From assembly GCA_002424575.1 (NCBI GenBank), contig DIKN01000025.1:1-39140 (forward strand): a stretch of 39,140 nucleotides of DNA. Reading direction: 5' to 3'. The notes under the pieces were generated by a model, which saw only the letters and a list, made by a program, of their open reading frames with translations, ran no database searches and was not told the origin of the DNA. The translations under genes were made by a program, and so were the position numbers. The DNA is from Acholeplasmataceae bacterium UBA5617. Its GTDB lineage: Bacteria; Bacillota_I; Bacilli_A; Acholeplasmatales; Acholeplasmataceae. Below, one piece after another: positions 8,284 through 16,639 of this stretch; position 1 is the first letter of the stretch, and each line of letters opens with the position of its first letter.

Positions 8284-9243
8284 ATGAACTTTAAAAATCG
8301 CAGTAAGCAAGAAAAAATTAGAGCGATTGTGATTGCAAGCATCATTGTTGTCTTAATCTTGTTAGGAAGTCTAGCCGATGTTCTTTTCCCTGGAACAACC
8401 TTTTCGGCAATCATCAGCAATTCGATAGGTAAATTCTTCAACATTGTACGTTTTCTTCAAAATCACTATGTGACCATCTTAGAAAGCATCACCATCTTGG
8501 TGTTCGTCTGGATACTCAACCACATGTTTCTCTTTTTGGTCAATCTTTTAACACGAAAAGGGCATCGCGGTGAAACAGTCGGCAAGCTGATGTCCTCTGT
8601 CATCCGTTATACCAGTTTTATTATCGCAGCGTTTTTGATCTTATCAGCTTGGGGTGTTGATACACCTACATTGCTCGCTGGTGCTGGAATCATAGGATTA
8701 GCCTTATCATTTGGTGCACAAAGTTTGATTGAAGATATCCTCGCAGGACTCTTCATCATCTTTGAACGACAATTTGTCGTTGGAGATATCGTTGAAATCA
8801 ACGGCACAAGAGGTATTGTGCGAGAAATCGGCATACGCACAACGAAGATTGTTGATCTCAATGGCGATGTTCTCATCATTAATAATTCTGATATAAGGGG
8901 GATCATCAATACATCGGTTGAACTTTCTGTAGCGATTTCTGATATATCGGTTGAATATGAAGCCGATCTTAAACAGGTTGAAGAGATTATCAAGAAACAT
9001 TTGCCGGAAATAAAGGAACAAATTCCCGAAATTGTTGAAGGCCCTTTTTATGCAGGCGTTGATCAACTCGCTGATTCATCCGTTGTCATTCGTGTCACAG
9101 CAAAATGTGAAGAGATCAATCGAAATAAAGTTAGACGGGCACTCAATCGCGCATTAAAACTTGTTTTTGATCAAGAAAAGATCAATATTCCATTCCCGCA
9201 ACTGGTCATCCACGAAACAAAAGACTCTAAAAAAGATGAGTGA
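8284..9243 (+). CDS. MscS-type mechanosensitive channel, 319 aa
   Basis: This is a small-conductance mechanosensitive channel that opens under membrane tension to release solutes on hypo-osmotic shock. There are three to four membrane helices: about residues 12-32, 60-85 and 95-115, and the pore helix. The pore-lining TM3 region AGAGIIGLALSFGAQSLIEDILAG (written here in two parts: AGAGIIGLALSFGAQ, then SLIEDILAG) has the Gly/Ala packing pattern of MscS. It is followed by the beta domain GLFIIFERQFVVGDIVEING and the C-terminal mixed domain. ATG 8284 follows AAGGAG at 8270-8275; an in-frame GTG at 8275 lies inside that site. It is the middle gene of a three-gene envelope operon. Confidence 0.93.
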   Translation: MNFKNRSKQEKIRAIVIASIIVVLILLGSLADVLFPGTTFSAIISNSIGKFFNIVRFLQNHYVTILESITILVFVWILNHMFLFLVNLLTRKGHRGETVGKLMSSVIRYTSFIIAAFLILSAWGVDTPTLLAGAGIIGLALSFGAQSLIEDILAGLFIIFERQFVVGDIVEINGTRGIVREIGIRTTKIVDLNGDVLIINNSDIRGIINTSVELSVAISDISVEYEADLKQVEEIIKKHLPEIKEQIPEIVEGPFYAGVDQLADSSVVIRVTAKCEEINRNKVRRALNRALKLVFDQEKINIPFPQLVIHETKDSKKDE

Positions 9244-9256
9244 TTGAGGTGTGTTT

Positions 9257-11035
9257 ATGTCATCGAAGTTTCGTCAATGGTTGAGTATTAAACGCGATCA
9301 AAATGCTCGTGGTATTTTGCTTGTTATGATTGTTGTTTTTAATGTTTTGCTTTGGTTTTTTTCTTCCGTTTTGGCATATATTATTGCACCAGGACAATAT
9401 GGAAATATGGTGCGTGCTCTTTGGGAGTCTGGGATTACGTGGATGCTTGAACCTGGTTTTTATGATCCATCCGTTCCATACGCGATACGCATCATATCCA
9501 TCATTGTAATTTTGACATCGATGATCACATTTACGGGTGGTATTATTGGTTATGTTGGCAACTTATTTTCTGCCATCATCGATAACGCAAAAGAAGGTAA
9601 AAATAAACTCTTTCTTTATGATCATATCGTCATTCTAAATTGGAATTACAAAGGATTAGAATTGATTGCTGATTATAGATACGATGATGAAACAACAACC
9701 GTTGTGATCTTATCGCACCATCCCAAAGAACTGATTGAAGAAGCTATTCATCGTAAGTTGTTTGATCATCGTCAACAAAAGAAACTCAACATCATCGTTC
9801 GTCAAGGTGAAGTGTTTGCTAAAAGTGATTTAATGAACGTCTGCATTGAGCAATCCAAGGCAGTCATCATCTTAGCCGATGAAAGCAAAGAACAAAGCAC
9901 TGCACATACGGATATGCTCGCAATGAAAACATTGATGCTCGTTTCAAATTTGAAACTGCAAGATCATCAAACCATTCTTGTCGAAGTGAAAGAACAAAAA
10001 TCTGTGAGTTTAATCAATGACTATATTGCTAAAAACGCTAAACGAAGTGAACAAATTTTACCGCTTTTACCCGATGAACTTATGGGACGATTGATTGCAC
10101 AAACGCTTTTGATGCCCGAACTCCATAAAGTCTATCATGAACTCTTTTCTTTTGAAGGTGCAGAGTTTTACACAGCACCTTATGCTGAGCCGAGAACATA
10201 CATGGAAACGCATCATAAAGCCATTCCAATCTATACGCATAATGATCTTCTTTATGTGTTGACATCATCTAAATCGGATATTGATTGTGTACGAACAACA
10301 CCGCTTACTAAGTTTACAAAACTTGATATTCGCGATCAATCGCGCTACCAAGATAAGCACATTATCATCTTTGGGAAGAATCATAAACTACCCTATATTC
10401 TTGATTCCATATCACTTTATGAAAAAGAAAACAGCACCAAAATACATGTCACGCTTATCGCATCCAATGATGCTAAAGTCATTCAAGAGACAACAGATCA
10501 ATTAGAAAAGATTGACCATATATTAATTCTTTCAGCCGATGATTTGTCACCAGATGAGTATGATTCTGATGTCCTTGTAACACTCTTGATGACACAGGAA
10601 CTCGCTAAAAAACATCAGGCAGAAATCATCATTGAATTGCTGGACCCCAGACATTTTGATATTGCTCAAAGTTACAACGTTCACAACACCATTATATCCA
10701 ATGAATATATCAGCAGATTGATGACCCAACTTTCTAAGAATAGACATCTCTATGATCTCTTGATGGACTTGCTCACCTATGATGCAGAAGATGCAAAAAC
10801 ACAGACCTATGAAGTTTACGCTTATCAAGCTAAAAACGTCATTCGTTCATCGCTACCTCTGTCATTTAGCAATCCTGCAGAAGCCATCTATTCCTTTTAT
10901 AGAAGTGGGGATCAAGATTATATATTGATTGGCCTTATTCGTGATCAACATCTCGAAATCTTTAAAGGCAATCTTGATGAACCCAAACGCATCATCATTG
11001 AACCCGACGATTACTTGATCATGATTTGTAAATGA
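9257..11035 (+). CDS. CASTOR/POLLUX-type ion channel with two NAD-binding (RCK/TrkA-like) domains, 592 aa
   Basis: Two membrane helices are clear: residues about 18-45 (ILLVMIVVFNVLLWFFSSVL) and about 72-103 (IVILTSMITFTGGIIGYVGN). They are followed by KEGKNKLFLYDHIVILNWNY, the signature junction of the CASTOR/POLLUX (DMI1) family, in which a short pore is joined to two tandem RCK-like regulatory domains. The first RCK runs about 115-280 and the second about 365-520 (HIIIFGKNHKLPYILDS). Plant relatives are cation channels; bacterial ones are thought to move K+ or other cations. ATG 9257 with TTGAGGTG upstream is the better start. Co-location with MscS supports an osmotic or ionic balance role. 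Confidence 0.82.
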   Translation: MSSKFRQWLSIKRDQNARGILLVMIVVFNVLLWFFSSVLAYIIAPGQYGNMVRALWESGITWMLEPGFYDPSVPYAIRIISIIVILTSMITFTGGIIGYVGNLFSAIIDNAKEGKNKLFLYDHIVILNWNYKGLELIADYRYDDETTTVVILSHHPKELIEEAIHRKLFDHRQQKKLNIIVRQGEVFAKSDLMNVCIEQSKAVIILADESKEQSTAHTDMLAMKTLMLVSNLKLQDHQTILVEVKEQKSVSLINDYIAKNAKRSEQILPLLPDELMGRLIAQTLLMPELHKVYHELFSFEGAEFYTAPYAEPRTYMETHHKAIPIYTHNDLLYVLTSSKSDIDCVRTTPLTKFTKLDIRDQSRYQDKHIIIFGKNHKLPYILDSISLYEKENSTKIHVTLIASNDAKVIQETTDQLEKIDHILILSADDLSPDEYDSDVLVTLLMTQELAKKHQAEIIIELLDPRHFDIAQSYNVHNTIISNEYISRLMTQLSKNRHLYDLLMDLLTYDAEDAKTQTYEVYAYQAKNVIRSSLPLSFSNPAEAIYSFYRSGDQDYILIGLIRDQHLEIFKGNLDEPKRIIIEPDDYLIMICK

Positions 11036-11044
11036 ATCAGTTAG

Positions 11045-11074
11045 AAAAACCACAAGTCTATCTTTGTGGTTTTT
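11045..11074 (+). terminator. Rho-independent terminator after the channel operon
   Basis: AAAAACCACAA (11045-11055) pairs with TTGTGGTTTTT (11064-11074). The symmetric A and T runs make it bidirectional in form. Confidence 0.85.
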
Positions 11075-11111
11075 CATTTCATGACATCGTGATAGATTTA
11101 CACTTATTGAA

Positions 11112-11144
11112 CGTTATTTTCACTCACTTCTCGATAAAATAACG
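11112..11144 (+). repeat. 9-bp inverted repeat upstream of the lipoprotein gene
   Basis: CGTTATTTT (11112-11120) and AAAATAACG (11136-11144) are perfect inverted copies separated by 15 bases. They lie 37 bases before the gene start, in the promoter zone. This could be an operator for a dimeric regulator. There is no terminator T run after it. Confidence 0.5.
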
Positions 11145-11180
11145 GTATAAGGTATTCGATACCCATCATTAAAGGAGTTG

Positions 11181-11831
11181 ATGACATTGAAAAAAATAGC
11201 ATATGTTATGCTACTGATTGTCCTTTTTGTCTTTGCTTCATGTCAACAAGATGAACCGACTATAATCACCTGTGCAGATGATGAAATATTGGTTAATGGC
11301 ATTTGTGAAAAAGTTGTGATCAAAACAGACTTTGAGAAAACATTTGATGCCATGGATGGTATAGATAACTACACCCTGATCGTTTCCATTCAACAATTTG
11401 CGACCATTTATGAGATTGAATTAAAGGTTGATCATGAAAAGTCCTCTTTCTTCATGGATGGCAAATCCGAATTCTATCAAAAGAACGGCACCCAAGTGGA
11501 TCATTATTTCCCGGTGGGTGAAGGCTATCGTAAAGAGACTGTCTCTCAACCTTCTCAAGGACAACCATTTCATTTTTTGAGTGACCTTGAAGCATCATGG
11601 TTTCAAGAAGTGAGTGGGAAATATTTCCTTAAAGCTGAATATAACGACGATGTTGCTCTTTTCTTCCAAGGTGAATTTCCAGGAAGCACGGTCTCCAATC
11701 TCGAATTGATTGTAGGACAAACATATTTTGATCAATTGATCTTTAATGTGACAGTCGGTGAAGTCATGTATCGATTTACCATGACACTATCAGCCATCGG
11801 ACAAACCGATGTCACGCTGCCTTTGGTTTAG
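11181..11831 (+). CDS. Surface lipoprotein with C-x10-C motif, 216 aa
   Basis: A lipoprotein signal peptide (KKIAYVMLLIVLFVFASC) places lipidation at about residue 21. Next comes the cysteine mini-module CADDEILVNGIC, also seen in two other surface proteins of this window. The rest is a beta-rich domain of about 170 residues, FDAMDGIDNYTLIVSIQQFA onward, resembling LppX/LolA-type or other small lipoprotein sandwiches, but no family is recognised with certainty. ATG 11181 is only 3 bases from AAAGGAG; TTG 11187 at 9 bases is an equally good or better start and removes two residues. Its stop lies just before the ribosome site of the phosphodiester glycosidase gene, so the two probably work together. 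Confidence 0.65.
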   Translation: MTLKKIAYVMLLIVLFVFASCQQDEPTIITCADDEILVNGICEKVVIKTDFEKTFDAMDGIDNYTLIVSIQQFATIYEIELKVDHEKSSFFMDGKSEFYQKNGTQVDHYFPVGEGYRKETVSQPSQGQPFHFLSDLEASWFQEVSGKYFLKAEYNDDVALFFQGEFPGSTVSNLELIVGQTYFDQLIFNVTVGEVMYRFTMTLSAIGQTDVTLPLV

Positions 11832-11841
11832 GAGGATCATC

Positions 11842-13404
11842 ATGAAAAAACTGTTCTCATTATTTTTTATCGTCATCATCAGTATGTTTGTTCTAGGACA
11901 ACCTGTTCAAGCAAGCATGCGTCTGACGGTCACCTCACGTGAAAATCGTTTTGTTGAAGGTGTCAGAAATACAAAAATTGTGGGTCAAATCGAATACGAA
12001 GGTGTCGCCTCCAATCAAGTCATTAATTACTTAGGTGCAAACGTTAGTCAATATGAAAATTTAAATGTTGTTGTCGGTGACACATATAAACCTCATGATT
12101 CATGGGGTAGAGGAACAATATTTGCGCATATCGATGATGTTCATAAGCGCTATCCTAATTACCAAGTCATCGGTGGTGTTAATGGAGATTTCTACAACAC
12201 ATCAATCACCAATTTGAATGGTCAGCCCTCAGGAGGATATATCCGTAATTTCGAAGTGATTGCTCCAGGCGTGATCTCAACACGTCCTCTTGCAGGTTTC
12301 AAAGATGATGGTTCTGTCATTTTTGGTGTACCATGTTACTCAGGTTATCAACTACTCGTCTATGACGAAGATGGTGCACTTAAGAAAGAAGTGGCGATTG
12401 AGCGAATTAACAATTTACCGACAGCAAGCGATAAAATCACGGTCTATTTTGATAATTTTGATACCCCAATCTCCTCAGCACACAATAAAGTGATCATTGA
12501 TGCAAAAGAAACGAAAATGGATGGCGTACGCTATTTTGGAAGTGGTGAACTCAATACCATGACAGAACTCGATGTCACAGTAACTGATCATACATTTGTC
12601 ATTGTGGGTACAGATTTTAACGAAGATGGATTAATTACAGATGTCGATTATGTGGTTGTTCAACGTAAAATTGGATGTGGATTCGAAAATGTTCGCTTTG
12701 CTGTTGGTGTCTACGATGAAATTGTAACAAACGGAATTCCTGTGACCTATCTCCAACAAGGTCTTGATCCAAGCTTTAAACATCCCAGAACTGCAATCGG
12801 TCAAAAAGCGGATGGAACGGTCTTCTTTGTTGTCGTGGATGGAAGAAATAAACCCCTGGGTATGGATGGTGTCACGCTTTATGAACTCGCACAAATCATG
12901 GTTTATTTTGAAGCAGTAAAAGCATATAATATAGATGGTGGTGGTTCTTCCACCATGGCTCTCCTCAACGAGGAAAATGGGTATGATATTTTAAATACAC
13001 CCTCGGATGGATCGGTTCGTGCCGTGACCAATAGCGTGCTTATAGTCAAGGGAGAACATATACCAAGACCTAATCCAGTAGGATTTCCTGATCCTCGCAT
13101 TAAATTGGATCGACCCATGAATTTATACGTGGATGCACAAGGTGATTTACGTTTTGATCCCATTATGCATAGCCTTTCCTACATGGTTAGCGTGAATGGT
13201 ACACTGATGGCTTCAGAAGATGAATCCTTTACACTTTCATTACAACCTGGTGAATATGTGATCAAGGTCCGCGCACTTGCTGATCAAATCAACTACAAGC
13301 ATTCCGATTACTCAGAAGAATTTGTTTTAATTGTTCATCCCAATGAGATTCAACGTTTTATGGAATTACTGAAATCATTTTTGCAAGAAGAGATAAAAGA
13401 TTAG
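11842..13404 (+). CDS. Secreted phosphodiester glycosidase (NAGPA domain), 520 aa
   Basis: After a signal peptide (residues about 1-25, ending near QPVQAS) comes a NAGPA-type phosphodiester glycosidase domain, about residues 80-400. Its hallmarks are VIGGVNGDFYNT, FKHPRTAIGQKADGTVFFVV and NIDGGGSSTMAL. The human relative uncovers mannose-6-phosphate by removing GlcNAc from GlcNAc-1-phosphodiesters. Bacterial members act on sugar phosphodiesters in envelope or capsule polymers, so teichoic acid or phosphoglycan is a plausible substrate. The C-terminal 100 residues form a beta-rich, Fn3-like domain. There is no evident membrane anchor, so it is probably released. GGAGGATCATC precedes ATG 11842. 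It lies in a run with a ROK-like kinase and a PIG-L deacetylase. Confidence 0.83.
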   Translation: MKKLFSLFFIVIISMFVLGQPVQASMRLTVTSRENRFVEGVRNTKIVGQIEYEGVASNQVINYLGANVSQYENLNVVVGDTYKPHDSWGRGTIFAHIDDVHKRYPNYQVIGGVNGDFYNTSITNLNGQPSGGYIRNFEVIAPGVISTRPLAGFKDDGSVIFGVPCYSGYQLLVYDEDGALKKEVAIERINNLPTASDKITVYFDNFDTPISSAHNKVIIDAKETKMDGVRYFGSGELNTMTELDVTVTDHTFVIVGTDFNEDGLITDVDYVVVQRKIGCGFENVRFAVGVYDEIVTNGIPVTYLQQGLDPSFKHPRTAIGQKADGTVFFVVVDGRNKPLGMDGVTLYELAQIMVYFEAVKAYNIDGGGSSTMALLNEENGYDILNTPSDGSVRAVTNSVLIVKGEHIPRPNPVGFPDPRIKLDRPMNLYVDAQGDLRFDPIMHSLSYMVSVNGTLMASEDESFTLSLQPGEYVIKVRALADQINYKHSDYSEEFVLIVHPNEIQRFMELLKSFLQEEIKD

Positions 13405-13427
13405 TAAGACAAGAAGGAGTTCATCAC

Positions 13428-14837
13428 GTGAACACATTTAGATTTGATCAACACTCCAAAAGACCCATACCCCTTGATCCTCATTTCACACCCATCATAT
13501 TAGGCAATCATGCATTTGAGAAGGCCGTTAAATCTTCAACGCATGCCATCAAGATTGGTATCGCTTTAGAGCGTAATCAAGGTCAAATTTCAACGTTTTA
13601 TGCGATGATTTTTGGTGATGAGGACAATCAACATGAAGCGAATTATCGTTATGTAGAACGCTTGATTAAAACGTTATTATGGACCAAGGGTGGTTTTAGA
13701 ATCTATCTATCCTGCCCAAGAGATTTAGGCATGTACATCAAGAGCGTTTACCATGAAGAAGGTGCACGAGCTTTTGATGTCCGATTTATGTCGCGTGTTT
13801 ATGATCAACCGTTTGAAATCAAGTTAATGGATTTTCATCATTTACCTCAAACTTATGAATTAACCAAACCTATCGGACGTCACATGAATGGATGTCGCAT
13901 AGGATTTGATGCGGGTGGATCTGATCGAAAGGTATCCGCAGTCATCGATGGAGAAACCGTATTTTCAGAAGAAGTCGTATGGCATCCTAAATTGATGGAA
14001 AACCCAGATTATCATCTTGCAGGTATCAAAGATTCGATTTATCGCGCAGCGTCTCATCTTCCGCGCATTGATGGTATTGGTGTATCAGCTGCAGGTGTGT
14101 ATGTTGACAATGAAGTCAAGGTCGCATCACTTTTTATCAAAGTACCAGACGATCTTTTCGAACAAAAAGTTAAACGTCTTTTCATCGACTTAGCTCACGA
14201 ATTGGGCGATGTTCCGATTGAAGTTGCCAACGATGGTGATGTGACAGCACTCGCCGGTGCGATGAGCAAAAACGTTGGACGTGTCATGGGTATTGCCATG
14301 GGAACGTCTGAAGCTGCTGGATACGTCGATCAAGAGGGACATATCACAGGATGGTTAAATGAGCTTGCGTTTGTCCCTATCGATTATCATGCGCATGCAA
14401 TGGTAGACGAATGGAGTGGCGATCGGGGATGCGGTGTCAAGTATTTTTCACAGGATGCGATCATTAAACTCGCCGAAGCGGGTGGCATTCACTTTGATGC
14501 ATCACTATCTCCCGCAGAAAAATTAAAAAGTGTTCAAAAGATGATGGAACATCAAGATCCCGTTGCCCAAGAGATTTATGAAACCATGGGTGTTTATCTT
14601 GGATATGGTGTCGCTTACTATGCATCCTTTTATGATATTGAACATGTTCTTGTTTTAGGACGTGTTCTATCCGGAAAAGGTGGAGAAATGATGATTGATC
14701 GAGCCAATCATTTACTCCATGATGAATTTCCTGATCTAGCAAAACGTATCACGATTGAGTTACCTGATGAAAAGAGCCGCCGTGTTGGTCAATCGATTGC
14801 TGCAGCAAGCTTACCTGAAATAAAGAAAAGAGGTTAA
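13428..14837 (+). CDS. ROK-like sugar kinase/regulator with N-terminal extension, 469 aa
   Basis: Residues about 155-465 have an actin/hexokinase-type ATPase fold of ROK type. IGFDAGGSDRKVSAV is the first phosphate loop, VEVANDGDVTALAGAM-like IEVANDGDVTALAG carries the ROK-type Asn-Asp, and GIAMGTSEAAGYVD is the second phosphate loop. The usual ROK zinc motif (CxCGxxGCxE) is not seen; DRGCGVKYF is the closest element. The first 150 residues form an extra domain with no DNA-binding signature. This length is well above the usual 300-aa ROK kinase. It sits four bases before a PIG-L deacetylase, so it probably phosphorylates an amino sugar linked to that enzyme. The start is GTG 13428 with AGAAGGAG eight bases upstream. 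Confidence 0.65.
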   Translation: MNTFRFDQHSKRPIPLDPHFTPIILGNHAFEKAVKSSTHAIKIGIALERNQGQISTFYAMIFGDEDNQHEANYRYVERLIKTLLWTKGGFRIYLSCPRDLGMYIKSVYHEEGARAFDVRFMSRVYDQPFEIKLMDFHHLPQTYELTKPIGRHMNGCRIGFDAGGSDRKVSAVIDGETVFSEEVVWHPKLMENPDYHLAGIKDSIYRAASHLPRIDGIGVSAAGVYVDNEVKVASLFIKVPDDLFEQKVKRLFIDLAHELGDVPIEVANDGDVTALAGAMSKNVGRVMGIAMGTSEAAGYVDQEGHITGWLNELAFVPIDYHAHAMVDEWSGDRGCGVKYFSQDAIIKLAEAGGIHFDASLSPAEKLKSVQKMMEHQDPVAQEIYETMGVYLGYGVAYYASFYDIEHVLVLGRVLSGKGGEMMIDRANHLLHDEFPDLAKRITIELPDEKSRRVGQSIAAASLPEIKKRG

Positions 14838-14840
14838 AAC

Positions 14841-15695
14841 ATGAAACTCAATAAACCCCAAGCTGAATGGTTTATCCCTGATCAAAAACCCATCGATGAA
14901 GCCGTTAAACGGACAACACATATGTCGATTGCTGCCCATCAAGATGATATTGAAATCATGGCATATGATGGTATCGTTCAATGTTTTGGCCGTGACGATA
15001 AGTGGTTTTTTGGTGTGGTTGCAACCGATGGTTCAGGTTCTGCAAGAGAGGGCATCTATAAGAATTATACTGATGCTGAGATGATTCAAATCCGTAAACT
15101 TGAACAAAAGAAGGCCGCGTTTATCGGTGAATTTGGTGCTCTAGCTTTACTTGATTATCCCAGCAAAGAGATGAAAGATCCGATGAATACAGACATCGTT
15201 GATGAGTTTGCGAAACTTTTATTACTCGCAAAACCCGATGTACTTTACACCCATAATTTGGCAGATAAACATGATACCCATATCGGTGTGACAACAAAAG
15301 TCATCAAGGCTATTCGCAAGCTTGATAAAAAAGATCGACCTCAAAAACTTTATGGTTGTGAGGTTTGGCGAGATTTGGATTGGATGGTCGATCAAGAAAA
15401 AGTTGAATTTGATGTATCATCACATCCCAATATCGCAGCTGCACTTGTTGAAGTGTTTGATTCACAGATCATTGGCGGGAAGCGATATGATCTTGCCACC
15501 GCTGGAAGACGTTTATCAAATGCAACCTACGCAACCTCTCATAAAGTAGACCGTTCACAAGCGATGAGTTATGCGATGGATTTGACACCACTCATTGAAG
15601 ATGATCATCTTGATATCACCACATACATTACCGATTATATTGATCGCTTCAAAAAAGATGTCCATGATCGCATTCAAAAAATGCTAATACGTTAA
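14841..15695 (+). CDS. PIG-L/LmbE-type N-acetylglucosamine deacetylase, 284 aa
   Basis: This is a zinc-dependent deacetylase of the PIG-L family, which removes acetyl groups from GlcNAc-containing small molecules (known members: BshB, MshB, PIG-L, TagN-like enzymes). The metal and catalytic motif AAHQDDIE (His33, Asp35, Asp36) and the downstream HNLADKHDTHIG are clear. Unlike many relatives it has no signal peptide, so it acts in the cytoplasm. It starts 3 bases after the ROK-like gene, with AAAGAGG ahead of ATG 14841. The substrate is not set by sequence; an imported or phosphorylated N-acetyl sugar is the natural guess. Confidence 0.85.
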   Translation: MKLNKPQAEWFIPDQKPIDEAVKRTTHMSIAAHQDDIEIMAYDGIVQCFGRDDKWFFGVVATDGSGSAREGIYKNYTDAEMIQIRKLEQKKAAFIGEFGALALLDYPSKEMKDPMNTDIVDEFAKLLLLAKPDVLYTHNLADKHDTHIGVTTKVIKAIRKLDKKDRPQKLYGCEVWRDLDWMVDQEKVEFDVSSHPNIAAALVEVFDSQIIGGKRYDLATAGRRLSNATYATSHKVDRSQAMSYAMDLTPLIEDDHLDITTYITDYIDRFKKDVHDRIQKMLIR

Positions 15696-15717
15696 AAGCA
15701 CCCATCGGTGCTTTTTT
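15694..15717 (+). terminator. Rho-independent terminator after the PIG-L gene
   Basis: AAAAGCACC pairs with GGTGC followed by TTTTTT, overlapping the TAA stop of the upstream gene. Confidence 0.85.
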
Positions 15718-15839
15718 AATGATAGTAAACGAACATATTTTCCTAAAGATGAAAAAAATGAACGATATCATTCAAAAAGGTTTTTGAAACATTTTATCTA
15801 TGATAACGTAGAGATGAGAATGTTATATTGAGGTTACTT

Positions 15840-16631
15840 ATGAATATCATTACATGTATCAAACAAGTTCCCGCTTCATCCAATGTTCAAGTGGATCCTA
15901 AAACAGGTGTATTAATACGCGATGGCAATAATGTGAAGATGAATCCCTTTGATCTTTTTGGACTTGAAGCATCTTTTATACTTAAATCGAAACGTGAAGG
16001 ATCCGTGATTCATGCCATCACGATGGGACCTCCATCCGCATCCGCAGCATTAAAAGAAGCACTTCACATGGGTGCTGATCATGCAACGTTGATTAGCGAT
16101 CGACGCTTTGCGGGTGCCGATGTTTTAGCAACCTCGTATACCCTATCACAACTTATTAAGCACATTAATCATTACGATGTTATCGTATGTGGAAAACAGA
16201 CCACCGACGGTGATACCGCACAAGTTGGACCAGAAATTGCAGAATTTTTAGGCATACCCCATATTCCCTACGTTAAAGAAATCATCGATGTCAAAGAGAA
16301 GTCTTTGGTGCTAAGAAGCGCTTATGATGATCACGAAGAAATCGTTGAAATCATCATGCCTTGTTTAATAACGATTGAAAAGGACATGAATACACCACGC
16401 TTACCTTCATATCTTCGTAAGCGTATGTTTAAACAAGAAATCATTAAAATGATCTCACTTAAAGATCTTGAGGATCAAAATCCAGATCATTATGGTCTAT
16501 CGGGTTCACCCACACAAGTTGAAGAAATATTTCCTCCGAAGAAAAGAATGGATACCGAAAAAGTGACAGGCAACAAAACCGATTTAGCAAAAAAGATTTT
16601 TGATATTCTCAAAGAAAGTCGTTATGTGTAG
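15840..16631 (+). CDS. lctB: Electron transfer flavoprotein beta subunit (LctB-like), 263 aa
   Basis: This is the EtfB subunit of a heterodimeric electron transfer flavoprotein. It begins MNIITCIKQVPASSNVQVD, typical of the family, and has GADHATLISDRRFAGADV and VCGKQTTDGDTAQVGPEIAE, the nucleotide/FAD-binding segment. Its order with EtfA and a GlcD-type dehydrogenase is that of the Acetobacterium woodii lctBCD genes, whose complex couples lactate oxidation with NAD+ to ferredoxin through flavin-based electron confurcation. In this type the beta subunit holds the bifurcating FAD. ATG 15840 follows TTGAGGT; an in-frame TTG at 15828 is unlikely. The gene starts a three-gene operon with short gaps. 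Confidence 0.88.
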   Translation: MNIITCIKQVPASSNVQVDPKTGVLIRDGNNVKMNPFDLFGLEASFILKSKREGSVIHAITMGPPSASAALKEALHMGADHATLISDRRFAGADVLATSYTLSQLIKHINHYDVIVCGKQTTDGDTAQVGPEIAEFLGIPHIPYVKEIIDVKEKSLVLRSAYDDHEEIVEIIMPCLITIEKDMNTPRLPSYLRKRMFKQEIIKMISLKDLEDQNPDHYGLSGSPTQVEEIFPPKKRMDTEKVTGNKTDLAKKIFDILKESRYV

Positions 16632-16639
16632 GTGAAACC

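Noticed and set aside
8607..8993. Minus-strand open frame inside the MscS gene
   Set aside because: Lies fully within a well-supported gene, has low-complexity composition (Ile/Ser/Thr-rich) and no ribosome site; the same holds for the other minus-strand frames in the window.
13428..14837. ROK repressor (NagC-type) for the ROK-like protein
   Set aside because: No helix-turn-helix pattern is visible in the N-terminal 150 residues, so a kinase-type role is preferred.
15759..15775. GAACGATATCATTC as an operator palindrome
   Set aside because: The halves mismatch at several positions and no second copy was seen.
15760..15839. Promoter for the EtfB gene with TTGAAA and TATGAT
   Set aside because: The boxes are only 9 bases apart, and other pairings give poor hexamers. 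A promoter must be near but cannot be placed.
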